Both the position numbers and the translations under genes were made by a program. The notes under the pieces are model-generated. The model saw only the letters and a list, made by a program, of their open reading frames with translations. It searched no databases and was not told the origin of the DNA. A DNA stretch of 59,151 nt from Nitrospirota bacterium (lineage in GTDB: Bacteria; Nitrospirota; Nitrospiria; JACQBZ01): NCBI GenBank assembly GCA_016194285.1, contig JACQBZ010000011.1, positions 1-59,151 on the forward strand. Reading direction: 5' to 3'. Of this stretch, positions 32,171 to 41,431 are shown in pieces; position 1 is the first letter of the stretch; each line of letters starts with the position of its first letter.

Positions 32171-34216
32171 TCACCCCGATGGGGCCGGGTTGCTTTCGTC
32201 GGGTTTCGGCGAAGCCGTACGGCCGCGAACTCCTTCATCCAGATAGATGATCGCCTGGCGGACCACCTCCTGCACCCCGGCGAGCACAAGCACATCTTCC
32301 GGTGCCAGAACGAACGATCCGCCGGGGTTGGTTCGGGTCTCTTCCCCCCGAATCACGGCCACAATGATCGCGCCGGTTCGAAGCGGCAGCTCCAGTTGGG
32401 CCAAACTTTTACCAATGGCCGGCGAGTCGGGAAGAAGACGATGTCGGAACACCTCCACCTCGGGCGGGAGAATTTCTCTGGTGATCATCGGCTGAAGCGC
32501 GGCGCGCGTCAGGCTTGAATAGCCCTCCCGCCGGATTTCGTCCAGCTTCCGGGTGATCTGTCCAGGAGGAACCCGGTACCGTTTGAGGACGATCCCGGCG
32601 ATCTCCGCCGAGCTTTCCAACTCTTCCGGCACCACGTCGTTCGCTCCCAACTGAAAAAGTTCGTCCAGGTCCCGGACGTATCGCGACCGGGCTACGATCT
32701 GAACCGACGGATTCGCCTGCCGCGCGACGCGCAACGCACGGCGCAGCGCGAAGGGATCGGAGACAGCCAAAACCAAAACCTTGGCCGCATCGATTCGTAA
32801 ATGCCGGAGAACTTCGGGCCGTGTAACATCCCCGAAGTATATCGGAATATTTTGGGCGCGTCCCAATCGAACCAGATCACCGTGAATGTCCACCACGACG
32901 TGCTGAAGCCCGGCTTCCTTCAGGGTCCTCGCGAGATTCTGGCCGTTGAATCCGTATCCGGCGATAATCACATGGTCCTTTAGCTCCAGATCCTTGGGCT
33001 GAAGATCGGTCAGTTGCCGGGTCCCGAAGAGTTGTTTGAGGGGCCGGAAGGATTCGGCGCGATCGGACAGCGGCGGGCCCAGTTGGATGATAAAGGGCGT
33101 GGCCACCATGCTCAGGATCGAGATCGCCAGAAAAAGCTGATAGGGTTGCTCCCCCAACACGCCCTGATCCTGACCGAATTGGGCCAAGACGAATGAGAAT
33201 TCCCCGACCTGAAGAAGCGCGAGGCCAACCAAGGCCGCGACGCGTACGGGGTAACCCATGGCCAGGGTCACCCCGCCCGCGATCAGCCCTTTGAGAATCA
33301 TGACCGCCGCGGCCACTCCGAGAATCAGGAACGGCTCGTTCACCAGAAGCCGCAGATCAAGGAGCATCCCGATCGAGACGAAAAATAGACCGTTGAAGCT
33401 GTCTCGAAAAGGGACTACTTCGGCCAGCGCTTGATGCCCGTATTCCGACTCCGAGATGACCAGCCCGGCAATGAACGCCCCGATGGCCAGAGAAAGGCCG
33501 ATCCTGGAAGTCATCCAGGCGATTCCCAGACAGATCAGAATCACGGCGATTACAAAAATCTCCCGGCTCCGGGTCCGGACGACCCACGTCAGCAACTTCG
33601 GGGCGACCCATCGAGCCGCCAGCAGAACGCCCCCCAGCAGGAGCACCAGCTTGACCAGTGTGAACAGGATCAGCCCGGTCGATTCCGTCCTTCCATTCCC
33701 GTTCCCCAGAAACGGTGTCACCAGCATCATCGGAACCACGACCAGATCCTGAAAGATCAGAATTCCGACCGATAGCCGGCCATGCGGTGCGTCCAGTTCG
33801 TTTCGGTCCATCAGAATTTTCAGGACGATCGCGGTGCTGCTCAAGGCCAGCAGGCATCCCCAAAAAATGCCGGTCTTCCACGATTCTCGAAGGCTCAGAA
33901 AAACCACGGTCGTAAGGACGATCGTGAGGCCCACCTGAAGCGCTCCTCCGGTCAGGACGAAGGCGCGAACCTGCGACAGCCGCGCGAGCGAGAATTCCAG
34001 GCCGATCGTGAATAGAAGCATCACAACGCCGATCTCGGCCAAGACCCTCACCTGCCCCACATCGTCAATCAGGTTCAGGCCGTACGGTCCCACGACCGCG
34101 CCGGCGATCAGAAATCCGATGATGGATGGAAGGTGAATTCGCTGGAATATCAGGACGACGACGATCGAGAAGCCGAAAATGATCACCAAGTCTTGGAGGA
34201 ATTGGAGATGCGGCAT
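32171..34216 (-). CDS. Kef/YbaL-type monovalent cation:proton antiporter with TrkA domains
   Basis: A 681-residue CPA2-family inner-membrane protein. The ATG at 34216 has GGAG 9 bases upstream. Residues about 1-385 hold some 12-13 helices with HLPSIIGFLIAGAVVGPYGL and LEFSLARLSQVRAFVLTGGA (both typical of KefB/YbaL) and the LALSSTAIVLKILMDR motif. A TrkA-N Rossmann domain follows (HVIIAGYGFNGQNLARTLKE, GYGxxG, then VLVLAVSDPFALRRALRVAR). The end is a TrkA-C domain (PAIGKSLAQLELPLRTGAII). It probably exchanges K+ for H+ and is gated by nucleotides. No KefF/KefG-like partner lies nearby. Confidence 0.93.
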   Translation of the reverse strand: MPHLQFLQDLVIIFGFSIVVVLIFQRIHLPSIIGFLIAGAVVGPYGLNLIDDVGQVRVLAEIGVVMLLFTIGLEFSLARLSQVRAFVLTGGALQVGLTIVLTTVVFLSLRESWKTGIFWGCLLALSSTAIVLKILMDRNELDAPHGRLSVGILIFQDLVVVPMMLVTPFLGNGNGRTESTGLILFTLVKLVLLLGGVLLAARWVAPKLLTWVVRTRSREIFVIAVILICLGIAWMTSRIGLSLAIGAFIAGLVISESEYGHQALAEVVPFRDSFNGLFFVSIGMLLDLRLLVNEPFLILGVAAAVMILKGLIAGGVTLAMGYPVRVAALVGLALLQVGEFSFVLAQFGQDQGVLGEQPYQLFLAISILSMVATPFIIQLGPPLSDRAESFRPLKQLFGTRQLTDLQPKDLELKDHVIIAGYGFNGQNLARTLKEAGLQHVVVDIHGDLVRLGRAQNIPIYFGDVTRPEVLRHLRIDAAKVLVLAVSDPFALRRALRVARQANPSVQIVARSRYVRDLDELFQLGANDVVPEELESSAEIAGIVLKRYRVPPGQITRKLDEIRREGYSSLTRAALQPMITREILPPEVEVFRHRLLPDSPAIGKSLAQLELPLRTGAIIVAVIRGEETRTNPGGSFVLAPEDVLVLAGVQEVVRQAIIYLDEGVRGRTASPKPDESNPAPSG

Positions 34217-34288
34217 AACATCTAGCTCCAGAACCGAAGGCTCATAGGCGTCGCCCGGTACGGGACAGACGGACAAGATTCGGCGAGG

Positions 34289-34804
34289 CTATTTCTTGAC
34301 AAACCGCTTTAAATAGAAAAACCTCGCATTGAAGAAACCCGCCAGCGGGAGAAAGACGACCGAGACGACGTTTAATTTCGAGAGATAGACCACGATCAGG
34401 GCCAGGAAAGCAGCCCATCCAACGAGATACAGATAAGGCACGGCCCAGCGCCCCCAATGATCGACCCGCACCGGATCCCCGAGCTTTTTTAGCTGGCGGG
34501 ACAGCCTCAGCTCGGCCCGCCGCATGCGGTCCGCAAAATATTCCGGATGAGTTTTGTAAAGATAATGTTGATAGCCGGCCTGCACAAGCCCCGCAACCAG
34601 ACCGGCCGACAACAGAATCAGGCTGTCGGTTAGAAGTTGCGTTAAGGGCCGACTCTTAAAGATCAGATAGATCACCCCCCCGTAACCCAGGATCAGCGAG
34701 ATCAGTCCGATCAGAGCGGAAGAATAGACAAGCGAATTCTTCAGATACCGCGCGGCCTGCTGTTGCTCCTGCTCAGTTTTCTTGACCGTGATGAATTTCG
34801 GCAT
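34289..34804 (-). CDS. Hypothetical four-helix membrane protein
   Basis: A 171-residue protein with about four transmembrane helices (around residues 24-50, 60-80, 120-140 and 143-160). The N-terminus is polar and glutamine-rich ([14 protein letters not shown]), and there is a basic middle loop with [17 protein letters not shown]. No known family is recognised. The start lies inside the 3' end of yacG (32-bp overlap), so the two are probably translationally linked. Function unknown. Confidence 0.7.
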   Translation of the reverse strand: MPKFITVKKTEQEQQQAARYLKNSLVYSSALIGLISLILGYGGVIYLIFKSRPLTQLLTDSLILLSAGLVAGLVQAGYQHYLYKTHPEYFADRMRRAELRLSRQLKKLGDPVRVDHWGRWAVPYLYLVGWAAFLALIVVYLSKLNVVSVVFLPLAGFFNARFFYLKRFVKK

Positions 34805-34976
34805 CGGTGGGATTCGGCGATTCCGGTTGTTCAGTCTTTTCTTCCGCTTTGATCCGGTATTTTTCGGCGGCCCAGTTCCCCAGATCGGTCAGCCGGCAGC
34901 GCTCGGAGCAAAACGGCCGAAATGGATTGTTTGTCCATTCCATCGATTTGTGACAGATCGGGCAATGAAGGTCCAT
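34773..34976 (-). CDS. yacG: Small zinc-binding protein YacG (DNA gyrase inhibitor type)
   Basis: A 67-residue protein with the YacG zinc knuckle: [20 protein letters not shown], then [11 protein letters not shown]. This gives the C-x2-C-x15-C-x3-C pattern. YacG of E. coli binds GyrB and blocks gyrase, and the same role is assumed here from homology. The tail is acidic and Pro-rich ([15 protein letters not shown]). In many bacteria yacG lies with coaE and pilD-type genes. Here it is followed by an unknown membrane protein that overlaps it by 32 bp. Confidence 0.9.
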   Translation of the reverse strand: MDLHCPICHKSMEWTNNPFRPFCSERCRLTDLGNWAAEKYRIKAEEKTEQPESPNPTDAEIHHGQEN

Positions 34977-34993
34977 AAAACAATTATACCGGA

Positions 34994-35019
34994 GTGGAGG
35001 GGGCGACGCAAGCCCCTAC
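34994..35019 (-). repeat. Truncated repeat element A (first 26 bp)
   Basis: The minus strand reads GTAGGGGCTTGCGTCGCCCC followed by CTCCAC and then unrelated sequence. Its GTAGGGGC end lies 2 bases from the stop codon of the adenosyltransferase gene. Confidence 0.8.
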
Positions 35020-35021
35020 AT

Positions 35022-35603
35022 TCAACGCGCCCAAAGCGTCTCCGGCTCCCGATGCACCCGGCCCATCCATCGGGCCAGCACAAAAAAGGCGTCGCTCAGA
35101 CGATTCAGATACCGGAGGATCGTCGGATCCACCCCTTCACGGGCATCCAACCGAACGCAGAGCCGCTCGGCCCGCCGGCAGATCGTCCGGGCCAGGTGAA
35201 GAAAGGCCGTGACCGGACCCCCGGTCGGCAAGACGAATTCTTCCAGCGGCTTCAAACCCTTTTGACAGGCATCCATGAGTTTTTCAAGATGGAGCACCTC
35301 TTCGGAGGTGATCGTGGGCATCTTCTTGAACCGCTTTTGATCCTTGGGCAATGTTGCAAGCTGTCCTCCGATATCAAAGAGGCGGTTCTGAATACGATGG
35401 AGTTCGGTCTCAAGCGTTCGGGCCTGGGGAAGTTGCTCCGTAAACGGCCGGTTAATGGCCCGCACCACGCCGACCGCGGAGTTCAGTTCATCCACCGTTC
35501 CGTATACCTCGATCCGAAGATGATCCTTTGAAATCGTTTGTCCCCCGGCCAGGCGCGTCTTCCCCTTATCGCCGGTTCGCGTATAGACCCGTGTGATTCT
35601 CAT
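35022..35603 (-). CDS. Cob(I)alamin adenosyltransferase, PduO type
   Basis: Transfers adenosyl from ATP to cob(I)alamin to make coenzyme B12. The 193-residue length is normal for PduO/MMAB enzymes. The ATP-binding start TRTGDKGKTRLAGG, the DELNSAVGVVRA segment, ICRRAERLCVRLD and YLNRLSDAFFVLARWMGRV are the family signatures. It is the last gene after a cobalamin riboswitch and two TonB-dependent receptor genes (63-bp gap), so it is probably repressed when B12 is plentiful. This gives direct use of imported corrinoid. Confidence 0.95.
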   Translation of the reverse strand: MRITRVYTRTGDKGKTRLAGGQTISKDHLRIEVYGTVDELNSAVGVVRAINRPFTEQLPQARTLETELHRIQNRLFDIGGQLATLPKDQKRFKKMPTITSEEVLHLEKLMDACQKGLKPLEEFVLPTGGPVTAFLHLARTICRRAERLCVRLDAREGVDPTILRYLNRLSDAFFVLARWMGRVHREPETLWAR

Positions 35604-35666
35604 AACTCCTCCCGCTTTTTATCGGCCACTGCCCGACCTCCTGAGTTACCATACCGTATCGGCTTC

Positions 35667-37724
35667 TCAAAATCGAAACGTCGCCCCGCCGATGAAGTTC
35701 CGTTCCGGAGAGGGGTTGAATCCGATTCGACTCCCAAACGGGTCGCCCCCAACTTTTCCGACCTCATCATACTTGCGATTCAGAAGATTGTTCACACCGA
35801 AAAATACCTCGCCGGCGATAAAGCGATAGCTTAGCTTCGCATCAACGACGATATATTTGGGGAGTTTTTCTTGCTGATTGGCTAGGTCATTGGCCAAGTA
35901 ACGCGATCCGACGAATCGGCCCGTCGCGGAGAAAACCGGGCCCTTATCTTTTCCCCAGTCAACCGTGGCGCTTCCTGCATGTTTCGGAGTGATGGGAAGA
36001 TGGCTCCCGTCGAACGGGCCCTTTTGAATTTTGGTTCGGGTGATGGTGTAGCTTCCCATGATGCGCAGCGTGGGGGAGGGGCGGATTGCCGCCGATGCCT
36101 CGATCCCCTCGTGCCGCACTTCGGGAACATTCTCATTTACGCCGATCGACGATGTACCTGAGGCGCCAAGCGACGGAGGAACGATGAGAATTTCATTTTT
36201 TACCTCAGTCCGGAAAATAGACAGCGCCCCTTCGAACGCCGACCCGGCCTGGATTTTTTCTCCCGCCTCGTACGTGGTCGCCTGCTCCGGGTCGAGCGGC
36301 GTCACGCCGAAAAGGCCGTGCAGTTCATTCCAATCGGGAAAACGATAGTTTCTGGACCACGTTGCGAACAGACTCGTTGAAGGAGTCGTCAAGTACGTCA
36401 GCCCGATCGTCGGGCTCCAGACCCGGAAGGACTGATTCCCGGAAGACTCGGTCGTTAAGTCCGTCGTTGTTTGCGAATAGGTGTACCGAGACCAATCCAT
36501 CCGTCCGGTCATGTTCAGGGTCAATGCGGACCCTATCGGGAGTTCCTCGCTCACATATGTCCCGATCAATCGTCGCGTATAATCCGTGTTTTCGACATCG
36601 ATGACCGGAAAGCTTGGATAATTGTTTGCGCTTTGTGCGCGGTTCGTCTCCTTGAGTAGATCGACTCCCAGCATGAAACGACTTTCCCGTTCTGCAATTC
36701 GATCGGTGACGCGGTATTTTACAGAAAGCGCCACGGATCGGCTGTCGTTGTTCAGGTCGGTCGATCCCGAATTCGAAACGGTCGTCAGCGATTCATCACC
36801 TCGAAGAGTCTGGCCGGCCGTCAATTCCATCCAATGATTCGGATCCAGATACGAATCAAAAGCGAGGTCGAGCCGTCCCTGATGGGTTCCCGCGGGATCC
36901 AACGGGGTCGTCGATCCGCGCCGGCCAACGGCGGTGATCTCATCCTTCGTGAGGTTTCCGGGCAACAAGTAATCATTGCTGACATAACCGGACCGCAAAT
37001 GAAGCGTTGAAAAGTCGCTGACTTTGTAATTTAAATTCCCGATGTAATTTGAGGCCCGGTAGTCACTGTGCTCGCGGTAACCATCGCTTGTATCATAGCC
37101 GCCATAGAAATAATAGCTGTAGGCACCGGCGGTCTCGGAAATAACCGCCTTTCGTTTCCAATAATCATAACTCCCGCGCTCAAGCGACAGGTCCGTATAG
37201 GGCTCACGGGCCCCGGACTTGGTGATGATGTTGATCACACCCGCGATGGCATTATCTCCATAGAGCGACGAGGACGGACCGCGGTCGATCTCAATCCGAT
37301 CGATAGCCTCCACCGGAATTGCGGCCCAGTCCGGATTGCTGCTGTCCACTAAATTGGTCCGCCGGCCGTCGATCAGGACGAGCACGCGGCTGCCGTTTCC
37401 TCCGCCGTTATTGAATCCACGGCCGTCGACCATGATCCCGGACGGCGTCGATCCACTGGTGTTGGTAACCCAGAGGCCGGACTCCGTCCGGAGCAGATCC
37501 CCGGGATTCGTCGCGTTCGTCCGTCGGATGTCCTCCGATGTGATCACGGTGACATGAGAGGGAACCTGCAGGGCTTTCTCTTCCTGCCGCGTGGCCGAGC
37601 CTACCACCGGGGTCGGTTCCAGACTCTCGTCGGTATCCTGCGCAAAACCCGTTCCGACGGATGCCTGGAAGAAGCTTAAAAACAACCCGAAAATACAGAC
37701 GCCTATTAGAGCAAATCTCATCAC
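35667..37724 (-). CDS. TonB-dependent outer-membrane receptor (second receptor of the B12 unit)
   Basis: A 685-residue outer-membrane receptor. A signal peptide (about 1-28) is followed by the TonB box region PTPVVGSATRQEEKALQVPS, then the plug domain with VTVITSEDIRRTNATNPGDL and RIEIDRGPSSSLYGDNAIAG. The strand-rich barrel ends in GGATFRF with the terminal aromatic residue. It differs clearly from the BtuB-like protein upstream, and the substrate could be a corrinoid, corrinoid-derived molecule or other chelate. It lies 48 bp downstream of that gene and upstream of the adenosyltransferase, so it shares the cobalamin-riboswitch control. Confidence 0.92.
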   Translation of the reverse strand: MMRFALIGVCIFGLFLSFFQASVGTGFAQDTDESLEPTPVVGSATRQEEKALQVPSHVTVITSEDIRRTNATNPGDLLRTESGLWVTNTSGSTPSGIMVDGRGFNNGGGNGSRVLVLIDGRRTNLVDSSNPDWAAIPVEAIDRIEIDRGPSSSLYGDNAIAGVINIITKSGAREPYTDLSLERGSYDYWKRKAVISETAGAYSYYFYGGYDTSDGYREHSDYRASNYIGNLNYKVSDFSTLHLRSGYVSNDYLLPGNLTKDEITAVGRRGSTTPLDPAGTHQGRLDLAFDSYLDPNHWMELTAGQTLRGDESLTTVSNSGSTDLNNDSRSVALSVKYRVTDRIAERESRFMLGVDLLKETNRAQSANNYPSFPVIDVENTDYTRRLIGTYVSEELPIGSALTLNMTGRMDWSRYTYSQTTTDLTTESSGNQSFRVWSPTIGLTYLTTPSTSLFATWSRNYRFPDWNELHGLFGVTPLDPEQATTYEAGEKIQAGSAFEGALSIFRTEVKNEILIVPPSLGASGTSSIGVNENVPEVRHEGIEASAAIRPSPTLRIMGSYTITRTKIQKGPFDGSHLPITPKHAGSATVDWGKDKGPVFSATGRFVGSRYLANDLANQQEKLPKYIVVDAKLSYRFIAGEVFFGVNNLLNRKYDEVGKVGGDPFGSRIGFNPSPERNFIGGATFRF

Positions 37725-37772
37725 ACTCCCATTTCTCTATAACGCTGAAACAAACCGCTTATGACCGAACGT

Positions 37773-39653
37773 TTAGAATGTCACCTTCAGACCGCCATAA
37801 GCGGAGCGACTGGCCGTTCCGTAACCCAATATCTCTTCATATTTACGATTAAAAAGATTTTCTGCGCGTGCGAAGATATGGACCTTCGAGGTCAGATCGA
37901 ACGAGCCCGTTGCATTGACAATCGTATAGGCCCCGACCGGTTGGGTGTTGGCCGTATCGTCAAACCGTTTTCCCACGTATCGGAAATCCAGCAGCAGCTT
38001 GACCAACGGCGCTGGAAGAACACTGAGCCCCACATTCGCTTTCTGACGGGGTCGACGAGGAAGTTCCTGACCGTTTTCTTCATTCAGGGTAGTAGTGTAG
38101 GTATAGTTTGTTTTCAACGTAACGGCCTTGACGGGGCTGAGATCAAGCTCCAACTCCGCGCCTTTGGCCATAGCCTTCCCGATGTTTTCGGGGAGAAACG
38201 TCGTCGAGTCAAACACGATCAGGTTGTCAAAGCTCGTATGAAAATATGTCCCGCGGAAGCTCACTGCATCGGGGAAGAGAATCTGTTCAAAGCCCCCCTC
38301 GATCGTCTCGCTGGTTTCGGGTTTTAGATCGGGATTCCCATATCCCGGGAAGAACAGATCGTTGAGTGTGGGACCATGAAACCCCGTCCCATAAGCGGCT
38401 CGAAGCTTCGTGCCGGTCATGGGAACCCGATAGGCCGCCTCAGCTTTGTAGGTAATCACGTCCCCGAAGCGGCTGTTGTAATCGGCCCTGACGCCGACGA
38501 CCTGGGAAAAAAGATCCGAGACCTGATGCTGGTTTTGAACATAGACGGCCGAGTTGCTGATCGTCTTGTCAAAGGCATCCTTTCCTCGTCCGGCCTGACC
38601 GTCATGTTCGTAGCCGATGGTAAGAAGGTCGGTCGTACCGATCGAAAAGTGATGAAGCCAATCCAACTGCCGGTTCTGGGCGGCGATATTATAATTATTG
38701 AAGAGATCAGCCGGATCGGGATCATGGCCCGTTAATTCGTCGCGGTTGAAACCCAGATGGAGTTCCTGGCTCCACCAGCTCGTCAGCGTCCGGGAATAAC
38801 GGCCGGAGAGTAGGAGAACCCGATGATCCTGGACATAGTTGGAATCGTCAGCGGGACAAACAAAGGTCACCGGATCGCATCCGTCCAGATCCGTCCTGGA
38901 AGTCATGTAGCGGGCGGTCAATTCCAGTTTTCCGATCGCGCCCGCATTCCAGCCCAGCCTGGAAGCGAGGGTCGTATTTCCAGTACCATCCGCCTCGGGA
39001 TTGCCGTTCCGGCGATCCGCGCTCGAAAACCCGGCGGTGTCAAAACGCGCAACGGCCAGCGAATAATCCAACGAGGGCATGGTTCCCGTCACCCCGACCG
39101 ATTCACGGAAACTCCGATACGATCCGGCTTCCGCAGACAGTGAAACGCTCGGCGCGCCCTTTCCATGTTTCGTAATGATATTGATCACCCCGCCGATGGC
39201 CTCCGAACCGTATAAGGCGCTCTGCGGCCCGCGAACAATCTCGATCCGCTCGATATTATCCACGGTCAGATCGGCAAAATCAAAGCCCCCCGTCATCGGG
39301 CTGTTGACCCGCATCCCATTGACGAGAACCAGGGTGTGGCTGGAATTCCCTCCCCGGATGAAAACCGACGTCGCTCCGCCCGGCCCGCCGGTCTGTACCA
39401 CATCCATGCCCGGCACGTCCCGAAGGACTTCCAAGACCGTCCTGGCCTTTTTCGCTTGAATCTCGTCCTCCGTAATGACCGTCACGGAACCGGCGACCTC
39501 ATTCAGCGGGACTTCGGTCTTTGTCGCGGTCACCACGACCGGCCCCAGTTCCACTGGACCTCCGGCCTCTTGAGCGAAATCCACACACACCAATGCCTGC
39601 AACAATCCGAACCCTATCGCGAAAACGAACAGACTTCTCTGAATAAATTTCAT
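37773..39653 (-). CDS. btuB: BtuB-like TonB-dependent cobalamin receptor
   Basis: A 626-residue outer-membrane transporter for B12 or other corrinoids. The start at 39653 has AGGAGGTG 4 bases upstream. The signal peptide (about 1-27, LLQALVCVDFAQEA) is followed by the TonB box GPVVVTATKTEVPLNEVAGS and the plug with RIEIVRGPQSALYGSEAIGG and VINIITKHGKG. The C-terminus is typical: RAENLFNRKYEEILGYG and a final GGLKVTF. The cobalamin riboswitch directly upstream and the btuFCD-tonB genes beside it support B12 as substrate. Confidence 0.95.
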   Translation of the reverse strand: MKFIQRSLFVFAIGFGLLQALVCVDFAQEAGGPVELGPVVVTATKTEVPLNEVAGSVTVITEDEIQAKKARTVLEVLRDVPGMDVVQTGGPGGATSVFIRGGNSSHTLVLVNGMRVNSPMTGGFDFADLTVDNIERIEIVRGPQSALYGSEAIGGVINIITKHGKGAPSVSLSAEAGSYRSFRESVGVTGTMPSLDYSLAVARFDTAGFSSADRRNGNPEADGTGNTTLASRLGWNAGAIGKLELTARYMTSRTDLDGCDPVTFVCPADDSNYVQDHRVLLLSGRYSRTLTSWWSQELHLGFNRDELTGHDPDPADLFNNYNIAAQNRQLDWLHHFSIGTTDLLTIGYEHDGQAGRGKDAFDKTISNSAVYVQNQHQVSDLFSQVVGVRADYNSRFGDVITYKAEAAYRVPMTGTKLRAAYGTGFHGPTLNDLFFPGYGNPDLKPETSETIEGGFEQILFPDAVSFRGTYFHTSFDNLIVFDSTTFLPENIGKAMAKGAELELDLSPVKAVTLKTNYTYTTTLNEENGQELPRRPRQKANVGLSVLPAPLVKLLLDFRYVGKRFDDTANTQPVGAYTIVNATGSFDLTSKVHIFARAENLFNRKYEEILGYGTASRSAYGGLKVTF

Positions 39654-39699
39654 CCTGCACCTCCTTTTGGTTACGAAAAGAATGGGTTGCACTATACCG

Positions 39700-39893
39700 A
39701 ATGGATCGGTCTCCTGACTTGCGGATCGCCCTCCTCCCCGCCTTCCCGTACCGGCCGGGGACAGATTTGAAATCTGTCCCCTCCCGGTTCAGTGGCTCCT
39801 GGGGATTCGTCCCCGCTCACAGTGGCGGCCCCGCCCCCGATTCTTCCTTGCCTAAGCTTGGAATCACGGGGTTCCCGGAATCCATCCAACCTT
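39700..39893 (-). promoter_or_regulatory. Cobalamin riboswitch controlling the BtuB-like operon
   Basis: A minus-strand RNA element. From its 5' end it has CCGGGAACCCCGTG, the GGGGGCGGGGCCGCCACTGT core, GAGCGGGGACGAATCCCCAG, GAGCCACTG, a variable hairpin, and CGGGAAGGCGGGG. It ends in the B12 box AAGTCAGGAGACC (39708-39720). These match the conserved cobalamin aptamer in order. The variable hairpin between CACTG and GGGAAG contains palindrome B (39757-39781). The 55 bases between aptamer and btuB contain no strong terminator. Control is probably at translation, as AGGAGGTG is close to the aptamer end. Confidence 0.95.
39757..39781. repeat. Palindrome B, copy 2, inside a cobalamin riboswitch stem
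   Basis: The 25-bp palindrome (arms GGGGACAGATTT and AAATCTGTCCCC) lies in the peripheral stem of the riboswitch. It is flanked on the RNA by ACCGG on one side and CCGGT on the other, so it extends an existing hairpin. Confidence 0.9.
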
Positions 39894-39927
39894 TTTAATT
39901 TTGTAACAATCCCCCTTTCGTTTCAGT

Positions 39928-40620
39928 TCACGGCAGATTCAATTGAAAGACCAGCGGCACCTGGACCCGGACTTTTTCATTCCATGAAACGGGCAAACGG
40001 GAAAACCGACCCAGTCGTTTCACCGTCGTAACCGCCTCTTCGTCTAAGATTTTTGACCGGGACGATTCCAGAAGACGGATCTCTTGGATTTCCCCCGATG
40101 CATTGATCATGAATTGAACGCGCGCTGTTCCCTCCTGACCTTGAATCCTGGCCAGCCAGGGATATCGTTTGGCCTGTTCAAGGCGACTCCGCACATCTTG
40201 AAGAAAACGAGTCAACTCCTCTGAGCGGGAACCGTTCCCCGCGGCTTCCTCATCCCGAGTTCCAGAACCTTCAAGAGCGGGTGATTCGGCTGAAGACATC
40301 CGGCTTTGCTCGCGAGCCGGCGCCGATATAACCGATTCAGCATTGATTGAATCTGCGGCTTCGGCCTCAACCGGCTCGGATGGTCTGGGTTGAACCGGCG
40401 GTGGGCTCGATGACACCGGCGGAGTCCGCACCAGCCGCAGAGACTTGGCTGCAACCGGAACGGTCTCGACCGGGCTCACTAGGACAACCTGTATCACCGA
40501 AACGGACGGAATCGTCCGGACCGTCTTCAGGACGAAAAAGATGATCAGCCCGCCGATCGCAAGATGTAATCCGGCCGAGATCCCGATAAATTTTAAAAAC
40601 GGCTGTTTTGATATCCCCAT
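39928..40620 (-). CDS. tonB: Energy transducer TonB
   Basis: A 230-residue TonB: an N-terminal cytoplasmic and membrane anchor (about 10-35, FIGISAGLHLAIGGLIIFFV) with the SxxxH-type motif. A Pro/Ser/Glu-rich periplasmic spacer (about 60-130) follows, then the C-terminal TonB domain (KRYPWLARIQGQEGTARVQF, DEEAVTTVKRLGRFSRLP). It couples the ExbBD proton-driven motor to outer-membrane receptors. It is the last gene of the riboswitch-controlled btuFCD unit, 4 bp after btuD, and lies just ahead of the riboswitch of the btuB unit. ExbB and ExbD are not in the window. Confidence 0.93.
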   Translation of the reverse strand: MGISKQPFLKFIGISAGLHLAIGGLIIFFVLKTVRTIPSVSVIQVVLVSPVETVPVAAKSLRLVRTPPVSSSPPPVQPRPSEPVEAEAADSINAESVISAPAREQSRMSSAESPALEGSGTRDEEAAGNGSRSEELTRFLQDVRSRLEQAKRYPWLARIQGQEGTARVQFMINASGEIQEIRLLESSRSKILDEEAVTTVKRLGRFSRLPVSWNEKVRVQVPLVFQLNLP

Positions 40621-40624
40621 CGTC

Positions 40625-41428
40625 TTAATCCGGAACCATTGTAAGTCTTGGTTTCCCCGTGATCGGGTGTGAATCGATTAAAGTTCGGCAGCGGTAGACC
40701 TCTTCGATCGCCTTTGCGGTCAATACCTCCCACGGCGTCCCCAGTCCCGCAATCCGGCCCTCTTTCAAGAGAAGAAGCCGCCGGCAGATCTGCGATGCCA
40801 TGTTCAGGTCGTGCGAGACGACTACCACGGTCATCTTCTCATTGCGGTTCAACTCCCCCAACAAGGAATAAATCTGAGACTGATGATGCAGATCCAGAAA
40901 GGTGGCCGGTTCATCCAGTAACAGAACCTGCGGCTGCTGCGCCAGTGCGCGGGCGATGATCACCCGTTGCTTCTCCCCTCCCGACAATTCGGAAAACAGC
41001 CGGCCGGCAAATCGCCCCACGCCCATCCGTTCCATCGCCGATCGTGCGATGCGATAATCCTCGGCGCTCTCGAAGGCCCAGCCTTTCAGATACGGGTACC
41101 GGCCCATCAGAACCACTTCAAGAACGGTGTAAGGAAAGACGACCGGATGTTCTTGAGGGACCATCCCCACCCGTTGGGCCAGGCGGCGGAATGAAATGGC
41201 CCGAAGATTCGTCGATTCAAAGCGGACGTCTCCTTCGACGGGACGCTGTTGCCGCGCCAGGATTTTCAGCAGGCTTGTCTTTCCGGAGCCGTTGGGCCCG
41301 ATGATGCCCAGGATCTCGCCGCGTTCGATCGTGAGGTTGATCCCTTTCAGGACCCATTCCAATCCATAACGGAACCCCACTTCTTTTAATGCATACAGGG
41401 CTGTCATCTCTGTGTCCGCCATAATCAT
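40625..41428 (-). CDS. btuD: Cobalamin ABC transporter ATPase, BtuD/FhuC-like
   Basis: A 267-residue cytoplasmic ATPase of the FecCD/BtuCD importer class. It has Walker A GPNGSGKTSLLK, Q loop VPQEHPVVFPYT, signature LSGGEKQRVIIARALAQ, Walker B QVLLLDEPATFLDLHHQSQ and switch His VVSHDLNMASQICR. It follows the permease gene by 3 bp and belongs to the riboswitch-controlled operon btuF-btuC-btuD-tonB. The ATPs bound at the dimer drive B12 import across the inner membrane. An ATG two codons in is an alternative start. Confidence 0.93.
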   Translation of the reverse strand: MIMADTEMTALYALKEVGFRYGLEWVLKGINLTIERGEILGIIGPNGSGKTSLLKILARQQRPVEGDVRFESTNLRAISFRRLAQRVGMVPQEHPVVFPYTVLEVVLMGRYPYLKGWAFESAEDYRIARSAMERMGVGRFAGRLFSELSGGEKQRVIIARALAQQPQVLLLDEPATFLDLHHQSQIYSLLGELNRNEKMTVVVVSHDLNMASQICRRLLLLKEGRIAGLGTPWEVLTAKAIEEVYRCRTLIDSHPITGKPRLTMVPD

Positions 41429-41431
41429 TGT

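Noticed and set aside
39701-39898. Short plus-strand frames antisense to the cobalamin riboswitch
   Set aside because: The peptide (GTDLKSVP) is the translation of palindrome B. The DNA is explained by the minus-strand riboswitch.
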